64,000 nucleotides of DNA, from contig JAMCSD010000008.1 in assembly GCA_023380755.1 (NCBI GenBank), positions 30,991-94,990 on the forward strand, in the 5' to 3' direction. A program made the translations under genes and the position numbers. Below the pieces are notes generated by a model that worked only from the letters and a program-made list of their open reading frames with translations, had not been told where the DNA came from and made no database searches. Source of the DNA: Patescibacteria group bacterium (GTDB taxonomy: Bacteria > Patescibacteria > Microgenomatia > UBA12405). Positions 1-8,285 of the stretch are shown here, in pieces. Numbering within the stretch: the stretch's first letter is position 1; every line of letters starts with the position of its first letter.

Positions 1-126
1 GGACACCAAAGGTGAGTCATGTTTGGGACTGTTATTAATAGTTTGGTGACACTGGGAAATGCAGTGGTTCGAAAAGGGTTCGACTCCCGATAGGCTGATC
101 TGAAAAACAGATGGGGCTTTAGGCTT

Positions 127-132
127 TATAAT
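127..132 (+). promoter_or_regulatory. -10 box of a leaderless promoter
   Basis: TATAAT is followed by 6 nt and then the ATG at 139. No Shine-Dalgarno sequence lies between, so transcription would begin on or next to the start codon. The same arrangement recurs across the window. Confidence 0.6.
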
Positions 133-138
133 ACTTAC

Positions 139-660
139 ATGTGGGAAGATTTTTTATCAGATAACTATCCAAAGCCAACTGTCTTTACGGATACTGCACA
201 AATTTGTCTAAATGGGGATGTAATAAATGATTCAACAAATAGATCACCTCAGTTAAACAAGAAATTTTGCCCCAAGTGTGGTGAGCCAACTATTACCAAA
301 TGTCCAGAATGTGGAAAAGAGATTGCTGGTGAAATTCATTATTCTAATGTTTTTGGAGCGCATTCTTTTAAGCGGCCGGCGTTTTGTATTGAATGTGGTA
401 AACCCTACCCTTGGACGATTAGAAAATTGAAGTCGGTAAAAGAACTAGCCTCTGAGATAGACGAGTTAACTCCAGAAGAGCACAAAACACTAGATAAAAG
501 TATTGATGAAATAACAAAAGACGATACACAAGCTCAAGTAGGAGCCATGCGAATTAAAAAAATAATGTCTAGAATTGGAAACGCTGCTAGTGAAATACTC
601 CAAAAGACTATTGTTGATGTTGCGAGCGAAACTGCGAAAAAGGTTATTCTTGGAAGATAA
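139..660 (+). CDS. DUF2321-family zinc-ribbon protein
   Basis: The 173-aa product opens with MWEDFL and carries three CxxC pairs: CPKCG at about residue 44, CPECG at about 55, and CIECGKPYPW at about 83. The last is the signature I associate with DUF2321. The C-terminal half is helical and charged, with no membrane segment. The function of the family is unknown; the ribbons suggest zinc binding and perhaps nucleic-acid or protein contact. The gene is AT-rich compared with the bulk of the window and sits beside another AT-rich orphan, which suggests an accessory patch. The family assignment is fairly sure, the role is not. Confidence 0.8.
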   Translation: MWEDFLSDNYPKPTVFTDTAQICLNGDVINDSTNRSPQLNKKFCPKCGEPTITKCPECGKEIAGEIHYSNVFGAHSFKRPAFCIECGKPYPWTIRKLKSVKELASEIDELTPEEHKTLDKSIDEITKDDTQAQVGAMRIKKIMSRIGNAASEILQKTIVDVASETAKKVILGR

Positions 661-790
661 TATATGATTGATATGTGTGTTTCGATTTTTCTACTATATA
701 GGTTTTTTTTTATAGGCTAGCTTCGTAGTTGGGATTTTATTACTCGAGGGAGTGCTATAATCGGTTGTTTTCTCAATAATTACATGTTTT

Positions 791-1570
791 ATGAAAAAAG
801 TTAAAATTACATTCGGGTATTTATATCTTCCACTTATATTTATTGCTACTGGTCTTATATTAAATTATTTTGATAATCAGCTAAAAATTCCATTTATTCG
901 AGGATTTGTAAATTCAAATTTATTGAACCCTCTTATTACAGTTTTAGTTGGTTCAATTGCGTATGTTTTATATAAAAAGCAAAAAGATGATTATAAAACT
1001 GATGCTGCTAATGTAATTTTACTTGAAATTGAAAACGCAGAAAAAATGTTGAAAAAGGCATCGGAAAGTTTAGCAATTGGTACTACCAAACTGCATATAG
1101 TTCCTGAAAAGAATTTTGTTATGCAAACTGAAAGTTGGAGCAAATATAGATATCTTTTTGTAAGAGATTTTACCCAAACTGAATGGGATGCAGTTTCTGA
1201 TTTTTACAATAAATGTCATTTATTTGATCAAGCAATTATGGACAATGATTCATATTTAGAAAAAGATATGGACCTAATAAGGGAAAATGCCCACAAATAT
1301 ATAGCTAAATTTATTAGTAATTCCGCAATCGAACTTGCATCTGCAAATAATGAAGATACAAACATGAAACAACAAAAAATTGAGAAAATAATGAAGAGTT
1401 TGAAGGAAGTAAGAATTCGTTTTAATGAGTTATACATTGATTCTGAAGATAAATTTCTTTATTCACCTCGCAAAGCGCAAAATGATGCTATTTTTTATAT
1501 AGAAAATTTAAATTCTGATTTATCACTAACTACCGTAGGAAAAAAGTTACGAGAATTAGCCGGGTTGTAG
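791..1570 (+). CDS. Hypothetical membrane-anchored helical protein
   Basis: The 259-aa protein has two N-terminal membrane helices (about residues 8-26 and 44-62). A long charged, probably helical cytoplasmic part rich in Lys, Glu and Asn follows. No catalytic motif was recognised. A TATAAT at 756-761 would give a leader of about 23 nt. Base composition is very AT-rich and codon use differs from the genes downstream, consistent with recent acquisition together with the DUF2321 gene. A membrane effector of an accessory or defence module is one possibility, but this is inference only. Confidence 0.65.
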   Translation: MKKVKITFGYLYLPLIFIATGLILNYFDNQLKIPFIRGFVNSNLLNPLITVLVGSIAYVLYKKQKDDYKTDAANVILLEIENAEKMLKKASESLAIGTTKLHIVPEKNFVMQTESWSKYRYLFVRDFTQTEWDAVSDFYNKCHLFDQAIMDNDSYLEKDMDLIRENAHKYIAKFISNSAIELASANNEDTNMKQQKIEKIMKSLKEVRIRFNELYIDSEDKFLYSPRKAQNDAIFYIENLNSDLSLTTVGKKLRELAGL

Positions 1571-1696
1571 TTTTTGTTTAGATTTAATAGGTTTCAAAAT
1601 TCATTATTGGGTTCTTCAAAGGCGACTCGCAACCGTTCCAACCAAGCTAAAGTCTGTCCGAACTGTTGAACTGAAGGCACACTTTTTGTTGACAAG
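1571..1696 (-). other. Intergenic stretch with coding-like remnant
   Basis: On the minus strand a GTG-started frame of about 28 codons runs from about 1680 to 1594. It reads like the C-terminus of a protein (it contains FGQTLAWLERLRVAF). There is no complete gene. It may be the end of a decayed gene at the edge of the AT-rich patch, or chance. Confidence 0.2.
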
Positions 1697-2299
1697 CTAT
1701 TGCTTGGGCAGCTGGTCGGGAGCGTATTTGCTAAAATCGGATCCCTGAGGGAGGGTTTGGAACAGCTTTTGCAGCTCAGCCGGATCGGCAAACTTGACAT
1801 TAGACGGGAGAGCAAGATCGGCAGGCGAAAGAGTAGCAGGCGAACAATGGTAATCATATTTGGCATTAACGTCGACGGAGGAAGATGGACCGGCAGGAGC
1901 AGAAGAAGTCGGAGCCGGGGTAAGAGAAGTATCGAAATCTTGCGGTAATTTCATTTTGATGCCGCTTTCGGGGGCGTTATCCGACCAGGAATATAAAAAA
2001 GTACCATCACTGATCGCATAGACATTTTGGGTACCTTGGGCGTTAGTAACTTTAGAAGATTCCTTGAATTTTTTGCCCTGGATCAAGAGTTCACCAGTAG
2101 TTTTTTCATTATTGTCGTTTGATTCCCAAGTACATTTTTGAGCCACACCCGAGGCCAAGAGATCCTTAAGGGACTGGGCTAAGGGCTTGGCAGTGGGAGC
2201 CGGAGAATTGGAAGAAGAGGGGGTGGTAGAGGTAGTTGGTAGTGAACAAGCCGAAAGTAAAAAGGCGGAAACAAGGAGGAGGCCAAGTGAAGTTTTCAT
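1697..2299 (-). CDS. Small lipoprotein, unknown function
   Basis: The 200-aa product starts MKTSLG with a signal peptide ending in a lipobox (LLSAC, Cys at about residue 18). A Ser/Thr/Pro linker follows, then a globular part with two Cys (CTWESN and YHCSPAT). The domain resembles small extracytoplasmic lipoproteins that bind or sense substrates, but I cannot name a family. The start at 2299 was chosen because it places the signal peptide at the N-terminus; a longer frame begins upstream. A TATAAT on the minus strand at 2316-2321 would give a short leader. It is divergent from the GH26-like gene. Confidence 0.75.
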   Translation of the reverse strand: MKTSLGLLLVSAFLLSACSLPTTSTTPSSSNSPAPTAKPLAQSLKDLLASGVAQKCTWESNDNNEKTTGELLIQGKKFKESSKVTNAQGTQNVYAISDGTFLYSWSDNAPESGIKMKLPQDFDTSLTPAPTSSAPAGPSSSVDVNAKYDYHCSPATLSPADLALPSNVKFADPAELQKLFQTLPQGSDFSKYAPDQLPKQ

Positions 2300-2396
2300 C
2301 AGATGGTTAACTAATATTATAATCATTGTAGCAAGATTAAAACGAGAGGGAAAACTATTGCTTTTGAAAGTGAATGGTAGCTATAATGATGTTAAA

Positions 2397-3782
2397 GTGG
2401 CTATTAAAAGGAAGAAAGTAAAGGGAACCAGAAAGGGGCAATCGTTGTTGATCGGATTAGCATTGTTTGTCATTATGGCGGCCTTGTGGGTGGGATTTTT
2501 ATACAAAAGAGAAGGGAAGGTGGAAGGGACCAGCACTAACCAAATTTACTGGGGAGCATATATTGACGGCAGCACTTACGGCCCAGGGTATGGCACCGCT
2601 CCCTGGGACAGCAACACGTGGAATTTATTTGAACAACATGCCGGGAAAAGGGTGTCGATTATTCACTGGGGACAGCCGTGGTATATGTCCACCAGCTGGC
2701 CATATGGCTACTACCCGTTCGTGGCCGGTCTAGGGACAACAGCCCGGGCCCACGGCGCTATCCCGATGATTGATTGGGGGTCATTTGACCCGGCTTTGGG
2801 GGCACAACAATCATCCTTTGCATTGCGCAACATTGTTAACGGCGCCAGCTACAGCTATGGGGGACAGACGTTTGATAATTATGTGACTAATTGGGCGAAA
2901 GCGGCCAAGGCCTGGGGGCATCCATTTTTCTTAAGATTTGATTGGGAGATGAACGGCTGGTGGCAATTCCCATGGGCGACAGCCAAAGACCCAAACACGG
3001 GGGTAACGATCAACAACAACACACCGGCAGACTTTGTCGCTGCCTGGCAACATATCCATAATATTTTTACGAGCGTCGGAGCGACCAATGCCTCGTGGGT
3101 ATGGTGTCCGAACATCAGCAGTACATACTCGGTTCCCCTAGCGCAACTTTATCCGGGAGACAATTATGTGGATTGGATTTGCCTGGACGGCTACAACAAG
3201 GATGTAAAGTATTGGCAAACATTTGCCCAAGTATTTGGGGGAAGCAGTTACAACGGCTACCACAACAGTTATAATGAAATTACCTCGCTGACAACTAAGC
3301 CCTTAATGATCGGAGAATTCGCCTCGGATGAAGCCGGAGACGGCGGGACAGCCAAGGCGAACTGGATAACGGATGCCTTTTTGACGCAAATGCCAAACTA
3401 TTTTCCGCGGATTAAGGCAGTGGTGTGGTTTAATTGGAACTCGGATAGCGGAAGTTCATATGTAATTGAATCAACGTCAACAGCCCAAAATGCCTTGGCG
3501 AGCGCGATAGCCTCGTCATACTTTGCCACTAATACTTTTGGAAGCCTAAACCAATCACCGATACCGATAATTTCAGTAGCCCTGCCAACAGCCACGGCAA
3601 CACCGGGGCCAACGGTGGCAGTAAGCCCGACGACGACACCACAACCACAACCGACGCTGGCACCAACAGCGACACCAACAGTGCAGCCACAACCAATAAC
3701 CGGAGTGACGGCGACACCAACGAGCGCCAAGTATTGCTGTAAATGGAACGGGAAAAAGGCCTGTATCAAATGGTGCCAATAA
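2397..3782 (+). CDS. Secreted GH26-like glycoside hydrolase
   Basis: The 461-aa product has a basic N-terminus, one membrane helix (about residues 15-38) and a beta/alpha-barrel catalytic domain. GH26-type signatures are RFDWEMNG (acid/base Glu) and MIGEFASDE (nucleophile Glu), with many Trp/Tyr residues typical of a sugar cleft. The C-terminus is a Pro/Thr-rich linker ending in a short Cys-rich tail (CCKW..KKACIKWC). It probably acts on mannan- or glucan-type polysaccharide outside the cell. A GTG start at 2397 is chosen because TATAAT lies at 2382-2387 and the frame upstream is antisense to the lipoprotein gene. The exact substrate is not deducible. Confidence 0.8.
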   Translation: MAIKRKKVKGTRKGQSLLIGLALFVIMAALWVGFLYKREGKVEGTSTNQIYWGAYIDGSTYGPGYGTAPWDSNTWNLFEQHAGKRVSIIHWGQPWYMSTSWPYGYYPFVAGLGTTARAHGAIPMIDWGSFDPALGAQQSSFALRNIVNGASYSYGGQTFDNYVTNWAKAAKAWGHPFFLRFDWEMNGWWQFPWATAKDPNTGVTINNNTPADFVAAWQHIHNIFTSVGATNASWVWCPNISSTYSVPLAQLYPGDNYVDWICLDGYNKDVKYWQTFAQVFGGSSYNGYHNSYNEITSLTTKPLMIGEFASDEAGDGGTAKANWITDAFLTQMPNYFPRIKAVVWFNWNSDSGSSYVIESTSTAQNALASAIASSYFATNTFGSLNQSPIPIISVALPTATATPGPTVAVSPTTTPQPQPTLAPTATPTVQPQPITGVTATPTSAKYCCKWNGKKACIKWCQ

Positions 3783-3808
3783 GGCAAAAGACTGGTAAAA
3801 TCTAACGC

Positions 3809-4297
3809 ATGGATGAAAAGCTGACAAAAATAAAAGAGGACCTCTATTATGACGAACGGTCAGCGGGAGGGATAGTGTTTAAGCGGGAGAACGGCCAGGT
3901 CAGGTGGCTTCTGATTAAAGTGATGGCCAGCAGCCGATACCGAAACCGCCACGGCCAACGAATGGTTTATAAGTTTCCCAAAGGACATTTAAAAAGCGGA
4001 GAGTTTTTAAAAACAGCCGCGCTGCGGGAAGCCGAAGAAGAAGGCAAGGTGAAGGCAGAAATTGTGGCCAAGATAGGGTCGAACAACTATGTTTTTTATG
4101 ACAAATTGAAGAAAAGAAAAATCATTAAAAAGGTGACTTTCTTTTTAATGGAATACCGGGGGCAAAGCGACAGCCGATACACAGATGCGGAAATGATTGT
4201 GGGCCGGGAGTGGCTCAGTTACGAACAGGCCAATTTGGCCCTGGCTTACGACTCAGAAAAAGTTCTCCTAAAAAAAGCAAAAATGAGGCTGAAATAA
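3809..4297 (+). CDS. Nudix hydrolase
   Basis: The 162-aa protein has a complete Nudix box, GHLKSGE followed after seven residues by REAEEEG (about residues 60-82). The Lys/Arg-rich strands before it (RYRNRHGQRMVYKFPKG) resemble Ap4A or diphosphoinositol-type Nudix members. It presumably hydrolyses a nucleoside diphosphate derivative in the cytoplasm. TAAAAT ends 7 nt before the ATG (leaderless pattern). Its stop codon abuts the start of the next gene, so the two are co-transcribed. Substrate unknown. Confidence 0.85.
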   Translation: MDEKLTKIKEDLYYDERSAGGIVFKRENGQVRWLLIKVMASSRYRNRHGQRMVYKFPKGHLKSGEFLKTAALREAEEEGKVKAEIVAKIGSNNYVFYDKLKKRKIIKKVTFFLMEYRGQSDSRYTDAEMIVGREWLSYEQANLALAYDSEKVLLKKAKMRLK

Positions 4298-4756
4298 ATG
4301 GTGCTGTTTTACGGCGGAACAATAGTCGGTTTACTGTTAACCGGATGGTACTTTGGAGTCAAAGCCAAGGGGCAACACCTGCTGGCGGTGACAGGGATAA
4401 TGATTGTAATTTACAGGGTGTTTACGGCGTTAACCCTGCGATTCTTCGGTCCCCTGCCCGGCTGGTATGACGAGAGGGTCAGAAAGGTGGAACATTGGGA
4501 GCTGGGAATAGGGTTGGTGATTTTGGGGATACTCGCGGGGAAGAGAATAAGTAAAAAATTACAAATGACGATTTTGGGAATGGGGTGCGGGATGCTAATC
4601 GACGAAATTTCGGAATATGCCGGGTGGTTTCACCTGGAATTGCCGGCGCATTTTCGAGACAGTATCCAGGATATAGTACTAATTAGCGCCAGCTACGTGT
4701 TGTTTGCGGCGCTATACCGCTTAACCTCGGAAAGGTGGAAAGGGATGATAAAATAG
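4298..4756 (+). CDS. Hypothetical four-helix membrane protein
   Basis: The 152-aa protein has about four hydrophobic helices and a conserved-looking acidic patch (DEISEYAGWFH) before the last helix. It begins directly after the stop of the Nudix gene, so it is in an operon with it and translation is probably coupled. No family recognised with confidence. Confidence 0.7.
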   Translation: MVLFYGGTIVGLLLTGWYFGVKAKGQHLLAVTGIMIVIYRVFTALTLRFFGPLPGWYDERVRKVEHWELGIGLVILGILAGKRISKKLQMTILGMGCGMLIDEISEYAGWFHLELPAHFRDSIQDIVLISASYVLFAALYRLTSERWKGMIK

Positions 4757-4766
4757 TGAGTAAATT

Positions 4767-4854
4767 GGAGGGATCGGATAGTGGTTCATTCCACACGCTT
4801 GGAAAGCGTGCGGCCTAAACAGCCTCGGGGGTTCGAATCCCCCTCCCTCCGCCA
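4767..4854 (+). tRNA. tRNA-Ser (anticodon GGA)
   Basis: The acceptor stem GGAGGGA (4767-4773) pairs with TCCCTCC (4844-4850). The anticodon arm CACGC-TTGGAAA-GCGTG has anticodon GGA at 4801-4803. A long class-II variable arm follows, then the T-arm GGGGG-TTCGAAT-CCCCC. The discriminator is G, and CCA is encoded at 4852-4854. It reads UCC/UCU codons. Confidence 0.95.
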
Positions 4855-5521
4855 GACGGGATACCCCCATCCGGAAATGACTGTATTTGCCTATATGATG
4901 GGCTAATGGTGGGGTTTTACGATAAAGTATTGGAATAATTGGGTTTTGCTTCAAAACAGTGAAGAGGGAGACGGGATACGAACCCTTAAAGTCTTATAAT
5001 TAATTAAGTGTTTTACTGAAAATAAATGACAGACCAAGAAATAGGTCGGCTAGTTGGCAAAGTGTTAGAGGTTCGGCAGCAAAAGGCGGTTAGAATTGGA
5101 TCGGTTAGTTTTTTAGAGATTTACAAAGTCGAGAGAAACAGAAATATCCTCTCCGACTTTGGCGCCATAGGGATCGACTTCGAGTAAAATGCTGGCTGGA
5201 TCCTAGGAAAAAGAATAGCCGTAATAAAGATTGGAATAGCTGAGCCAATTTTTGGGAATAGCAAAATAAAAGCTTTGGAAATAAACGACTAGGCTGAAAA
5301 CAAGGGCGGAGAGTGCAAAAAGTACCAAAGCTATTTTTAAGCGTGTTTTCGACATAATTTATCTTAGCATACGCTAATAAATGAAAGCAGACTATTACTT
5401 TAAAATAAGATAGATTGGCAGAATAGGCTGAAGATAGCCTTAAATATCCTATATCTTTTCTTGGAATTTTAGGATAAAATATAGAGTCTAAGAATTTATT
5501 ATTAATCAAGGATGAGGAAAT
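4855..5521. other. Gene-poor stretch after tRNA-Ser
   Basis: About 670 nt with no robust gene. It holds an 11-bp direct repeat AGACGGGATAC (4854-4864 and 4969-4979), the first copy touching the tRNA 3' end. It also holds a TATAAT at 4995-5000 and a short plus-strand frame at 5026-5187 (53 codons, MTDQEIGRLVGKVL...) that may be real or chance. A broken minus-strand gene lies at 5113-5355. A TAAAAT-like -10 near 5474-5479 would give the RRM gene a leader of about 40 nt. Confidence 0.5.
5113..5355 (-). pseudogene. Broken exported-protein gene with in-frame TAG
   Basis: From ATG 5355 the frame encodes a signal-peptide-like N-terminus (MSKTRLKIALVLFALSALVF) and then reaches TAG at codon 51 (5203-5205). 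The same frame continues with DPASILLEVDPYGAKVGED and stops at 5113. The second part resembles the beginning of a beta-sandwich (cohesin/Ig-like) domain that would normally be longer. A -10-like TAAGAT lies 5 nt upstream of the ATG. The simplest reading is a decayed surface-protein gene; a sequencing error or readthrough are alternatives. Confidence 0.45.
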
Positions 5522-5851
5522 ATGGCAAAAAAGTTGTACGTTGGTGGTTTACCTTTTGAGACTACTGAGGAGGCTCTTCGAGCCGCGTTTGGACAAGCGG
5601 GTACCGTAACGTTAGTTACTATCATCAAAGATAAATTTTCAGGACGGTCGAAAGGATTTGGTTTTGTAGAAATGGCGACCGACGAAGAAGCACAGGCAGC
5701 AATTGCTATGTGGAACGAGAAAGAATTTGAGGGAAGAACTCTTAAAGTCAACGAGGCACGGCCGATGGAAGACAGACCGCAACGGCGAGAGCCTTTTTCC
5801 CGAGGGCCACGGAATAATGGTGGCCGTTTTGGAAATCGTAATAGGTTTTAA
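5522..5851 (+). CDS. RRM-type RNA-binding protein
   Basis: The 109-aa protein is a single RNA-recognition motif with RNP2 (LYVGGL, residues 5-10) and RNP1 (KGFGFVEM, about residues 44-51). It has a short Arg/Gly/Asn-rich tail. Such proteins bind single-stranded RNA and often act as RNA chaperones, like cyanobacterial Rbp proteins. It has a proper Shine-Dalgarno (AAGGATGAGG) just before the ATG and an AU-rich leader, unlike most first genes here. It precedes a CarD-like gene and a DEAD-box helicase, giving an RNA-metabolism neighbourhood. Confidence 0.92.
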   Translation: MAKKLYVGGLPFETTEEALRAAFGQAGTVTLVTIIKDKFSGRSKGFGFVEMATDEEAQAAIAMWNEKEFEGRTLKVNEARPMEDRPQRREPFSRGPRNNGGRFGNRNRF

Positions 5852-5883
5852 GATTTGACTTGTTAGCTGTTTGGAGGAGTAGT

Positions 5884-6360
5884 ATGGACCATAATTATGT
5901 GGCCGGAGATTATATTATTGATAATGCCTATATTTACGAAATAACGTCTGTAACCTTTGATGGCGGCAAAAAGGGTAACGAGGCATTAATACATTACAAA
6001 CCAATTCGAGGCACCGATAAAGTCTTTACGGCATCCATTCCAGAGAAAAACTTCGGCAAAGTAGGTTTGCGAAAACTATTAAACCCGGAGGATATCAACG
6101 TCATTTTATGTAAGCTTACGGCAAATATAGAGCGGTATTCCTATAATGCTCAGGAAACGAAGGAGATACTTTATCTTAACGAACCAGCAAATGTAATGGT
6201 TCCGTTGAAGTACCTATGGAAGTGTGGAGATAAATTAGCTAAAACCGACACGGATATACGGGAGGAAATGATCCAACATTTGTGTATGGAAATTGCTTTT
6301 GTGACTAAACAGACAACCGAAGTCGTTCGGGCAAAGATTGAGAAAATTCTGAATAAATAG
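5884..6360 (+). CDS. CarD/CdnL-like transcription regulator
   Basis: The 158-aa protein starts at ATG 5884, placed by the strong GGAGGAG upstream. The N-terminal part (YVAGDYIID... IHYKP) resembles the Tudor-like RNA polymerase-interaction domain. The segment IPEKNFGKVGLRKLLNPEDI matches the CarD pattern of an 'IP..N....GLR.L' turn before the helical DNA-binding domain. CarD proteins bind RNA polymerase beta and stabilise open complexes. It sits 30 nt after the RRM gene, so it is likely in the same operon. The assignment is from motif resemblance and moderately sure. Confidence 0.6.
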   Translation: MDHNYVAGDYIIDNAYIYEITSVTFDGGKKGNEALIHYKPIRGTDKVFTASIPEKNFGKVGLRKLLNPEDINVILCKLTANIERYSYNAQETKEILYLNEPANVMVPLKYLWKCGDKLAKTDTDIREEMIQHLCMEIAFVTKQTTEVVRAKIEKILNK

Positions 6361-6453
6361 CTAAAATATGATATACTACCCAGATTTAGTTTAGGCAAAG
6401 AATCATAGTCTGCCCATATTACTTGAATATTTTTATTAGATAAGGGCATATTA

Positions 6454-6471
6454 ATCCTGCCGCGGCAGGAT
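6454..6471. repeat. 18-bp perfect palindrome
   Basis: ATCCTGCCGCGGCAGGAT is perfectly self-complementary and lies directly before the DEAD-box helicase. It could fold as a hairpin (CCTGC-CGCG-GCAGG). The AT of a possible ATG at 6470 falls inside it. Confidence 0.7.
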
Positions 6472-6490
6472 GCCAATATTTAATAAAAAT

Positions 6491-7675
6491 ATGTATAAAG
6501 GTAAGTATTCGGGTGGTTTTCGGAATTTTAAGCATTTCGGGAAGAGGCCTCAAAAAAAACGGGTGGGTTTCCGGAGCGATATAAACCAATCGTTTTACGT
6601 CAAAAAAGCAGCAGAATTCACCAAAATTGAAGAAGGGGTAACAATTCATCAGTTTAATGACTTCGGATTTGAGCCGCAGCTGGTGGAGAATATTAAAGCC
6701 AAGGGGTATGTGAAACCGACCGAAATCCAAGACAAAGTGATCCCCCATATCCGGCAAAACCAAGATGTATTGGGGATTGCCAATACGGGAACCGGCAAGA
6801 CGGCGGCCTATATTCTGCCACTGATCAACAAAATTTTACTTAATCCGAACGAAAGAGTAATTATTTTAGCGCCAACGAGAGAATTGGCCATCCAAATTAA
6901 GGAAGAATTGCGGTCGTTTACCTGGGGAATGAATGTTTATGTGGCTTTAGCCATTGGAGGCGCCTTTATCCGGGAGCAGATTATTAAAATTCGGCGCGGC
7001 CCGCATGTCATTATTGGCACTCCGGGACGGATTATGGACCTGGGGAAAAGAAGAGTGATTGATTTTGGCAGCTTGTCGACCGTCGTTTTGGATGAGGTCG
7101 ACCGGATGTTGGACATGGGGTTCATTGGCGATATTAAAGCCATTGTGGACCAGACACCAAAGGGCCGACAAACACTATTTTTCTCGGCGACTCTAGATAA
7201 AAAGGTTGAACCATTGGCAAACGCCTTCCTGAATAACCCGATCAAAGTATCAACCAAGATTCAGGACAGCTCGTCCCATGTGGAACAAAATATCGTACGG
7301 GTGCCCCGGCAACAAAAAGAGGCGAAACTGCACCAATTAGTGGCCCAACCAGATTTCAAAAAGGTGCTGGTATTTGGATCAACGCAGATGATTGTGGACA
7401 AACTATCGGCCAACTTAATCCAAAACGGATTTAAAGCCCAAGGATTACACGGCGGAAAACGGCAACACCAGCGGCAACAGATTGTAAGAAATTTTAGAGA
7501 AAACCAAATCACCATTTTGGTAGCGACCGATGTGGCCGCCCGGGGCTTGGACATTGCGGATATTACCCATGTCATTAATTATGACGAGCCCAATAATTAT
7601 GATGACTATGTGCACCGGATCGGCAGAACAGGACGGGGAAACAGCAAGGGCTTCGCCCTGACTTTTGTGGAGTAA
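6491..7675 (+). CDS. DEAD-box family RNA helicase
   Basis: The product is about 394 aa with all core motifs: Q motif (PTEIQ), Walker A (ANTGTGKT), Ia (PTREL), TPGR, motif II as DEVD (a variant of DEAD), SAT, and motif VI (HRIGRTGR). It unwinds RNA duplexes at the expense of ATP, typically in ribosome assembly or mRNA decay. The basic N-terminal extension is unusual. Two starts are possible. ATG 6470 overlaps the palindrome, whereas ATG 6491 is preceded by TTTAAT and 6 nt, the leaderless spacing used elsewhere, so it was preferred. Confidence 0.93.
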   Translation: MYKGKYSGGFRNFKHFGKRPQKKRVGFRSDINQSFYVKKAAEFTKIEEGVTIHQFNDFGFEPQLVENIKAKGYVKPTEIQDKVIPHIRQNQDVLGIANTGTGKTAAYILPLINKILLNPNERVIILAPTRELAIQIKEELRSFTWGMNVYVALAIGGAFIREQIIKIRRGPHVIIGTPGRIMDLGKRRVIDFGSLSTVVLDEVDRMLDMGFIGDIKAIVDQTPKGRQTLFFSATLDKKVEPLANAFLNNPIKVSTKIQDSSSHVEQNIVRVPRQQKEAKLHQLVAQPDFKKVLVFGSTQMIVDKLSANLIQNGFKAQGLHGGKRQHQRQQIVRNFRENQITILVATDVAARGLDIADITHVINYDEPNNYDDYVHRIGRTGRGNSKGFALTFVE

Positions 7676-7705
7676 AGTAGCAAATTTCGGTTTATAATGG
7701 GGTAG

Positions 7706-8053
7706 ATGGAGAGGGGTCGGATTGAGAGAACGATAGTGTTGACCACAGGGTTGGAGGTAATTCCGGATGATATAACTTGTATCTTGTGCGGCGGACCGGT
7801 GGAAAGACGATTTGTGGAGATGGAATTGGCGATAGACTCAATTCGGGTAAGACTCCCCCACACGGCGGGTTATGTTTGCCCAAAAGATGAGTTGGAATAT
7901 GTGAGTGATGAGGCTTTGATGGAGGCTTACCAAGCAATGGAGGTGATTGCCCGGGAAACCGGACAAGGGCGAACGGTGGAAGTGATCCAAGAACACCTGC
8001 GCACGCAAAAAAAGATAATGGAGAAATTTGGCAGAGGAAAAGCGGGAAAATAA
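7706..8053 (+). CDS. YgiT/MqsA-type zinc-finger domain protein
   Basis: The 115-aa protein has ITCILCGG (CxxC) and GYVC at about residue 54, then YVSDEALMEAY. That pattern is seen in YgiT/MqsA-type zinc-finger antitoxin domains. A helical, charged C-terminus follows. No HTH typical of full MqsA is clear and no toxin gene is adjacent, so an antitoxin role is unproven. The promoter has TATAAT 7693-7698 with a 7-nt spacing to ATG (leaderless). Confidence 0.55.
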   Translation: MERGRIERTIVLTTGLEVIPDDITCILCGGPVERRFVEMELAIDSIRVRLPHTAGYVCPKDELEYVSDEALMEAYQAMEVIARETGQGRTVEVIQEHLRTQKKIMEKFGRGKAGK

Positions 8054-8059
8054 AACTAT

Positions 8060-8266
8060 TTAGCGAAGGTGGAGGAACTTAAGTAGGTCGAAGCGCGGGG
8101 ATTTAGGGGAAGGTCGGACGACAATTTCAAAAGGAATATGGTGAGCCAATAAGTCAGCGACAACCCGCTGGGTCATTTCCTGACTAAGTTGAGCCACGCG
8201 AGCTTCCTGCTCGGGCGTCAAAACAATATAGGCGGGATGCTCTTTGGTGGCGGGAACAATTGGCAT
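8060..8266 (-). CDS. Small hypothetical protein
   Basis: The 68-aa product starts MPIVPATKEHPAYIVLTPEQ. It appears as a beta strand followed by two helices, with a hydrophobic core and no Cys. The start at 8266 was chosen because TATTAT lies 6 nt upstream on the minus strand; the longer frame runs into the isochorismatase gene. No family recognised. Confidence 0.6.
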   Translation of the reverse strand: MPIVPATKEHPAYIVLTPEQEARVAQLSQEMTQRVVADLLAHHIPFEIVVRPSPKSPRFDLLKFLHLR

Positions 8267-8285
8267 AAGTGAATAATAACATTTT

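Noticed and set aside
60..125. T-arm-like GGGTTCGACTCCC suggesting the 3' end of a tRNA or tmRNA
   Set aside because: Only three stem pairs flank the loop, no acceptor stem or CCA follows, and the 5' part is outside the window or absent.
3590..3720. Repetitive CACCAACAGC-like tract as a minisatellite or CRISPR-like array
   Set aside because: It is the Pro/Thr-rich linker of the GH26-like protein, with irregular units and no spacers.
4854..4979. 11-bp direct repeat AGACGGGATAC at the tRNA end as an integration attachment site
   Set aside because: The two copies enclose only 105 bp with no integrase or cargo, so it is too short to support a mobile element.
4960..4990. Minus-strand GGGTTCGTATCCC resembling a second tRNA T-arm after tRNA-Ser
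   Set aside because: No cloverleaf can be drawn around it; only the 3-bp stem is present.
5026..5187. 53-codon plus-strand frame MTDQEIGRLVGKVL...
   Set aside because: Its 3' half is antisense to the broken exported-protein gene and its start has no good ribosome site or leaderless spacing. Kept only as a remark.
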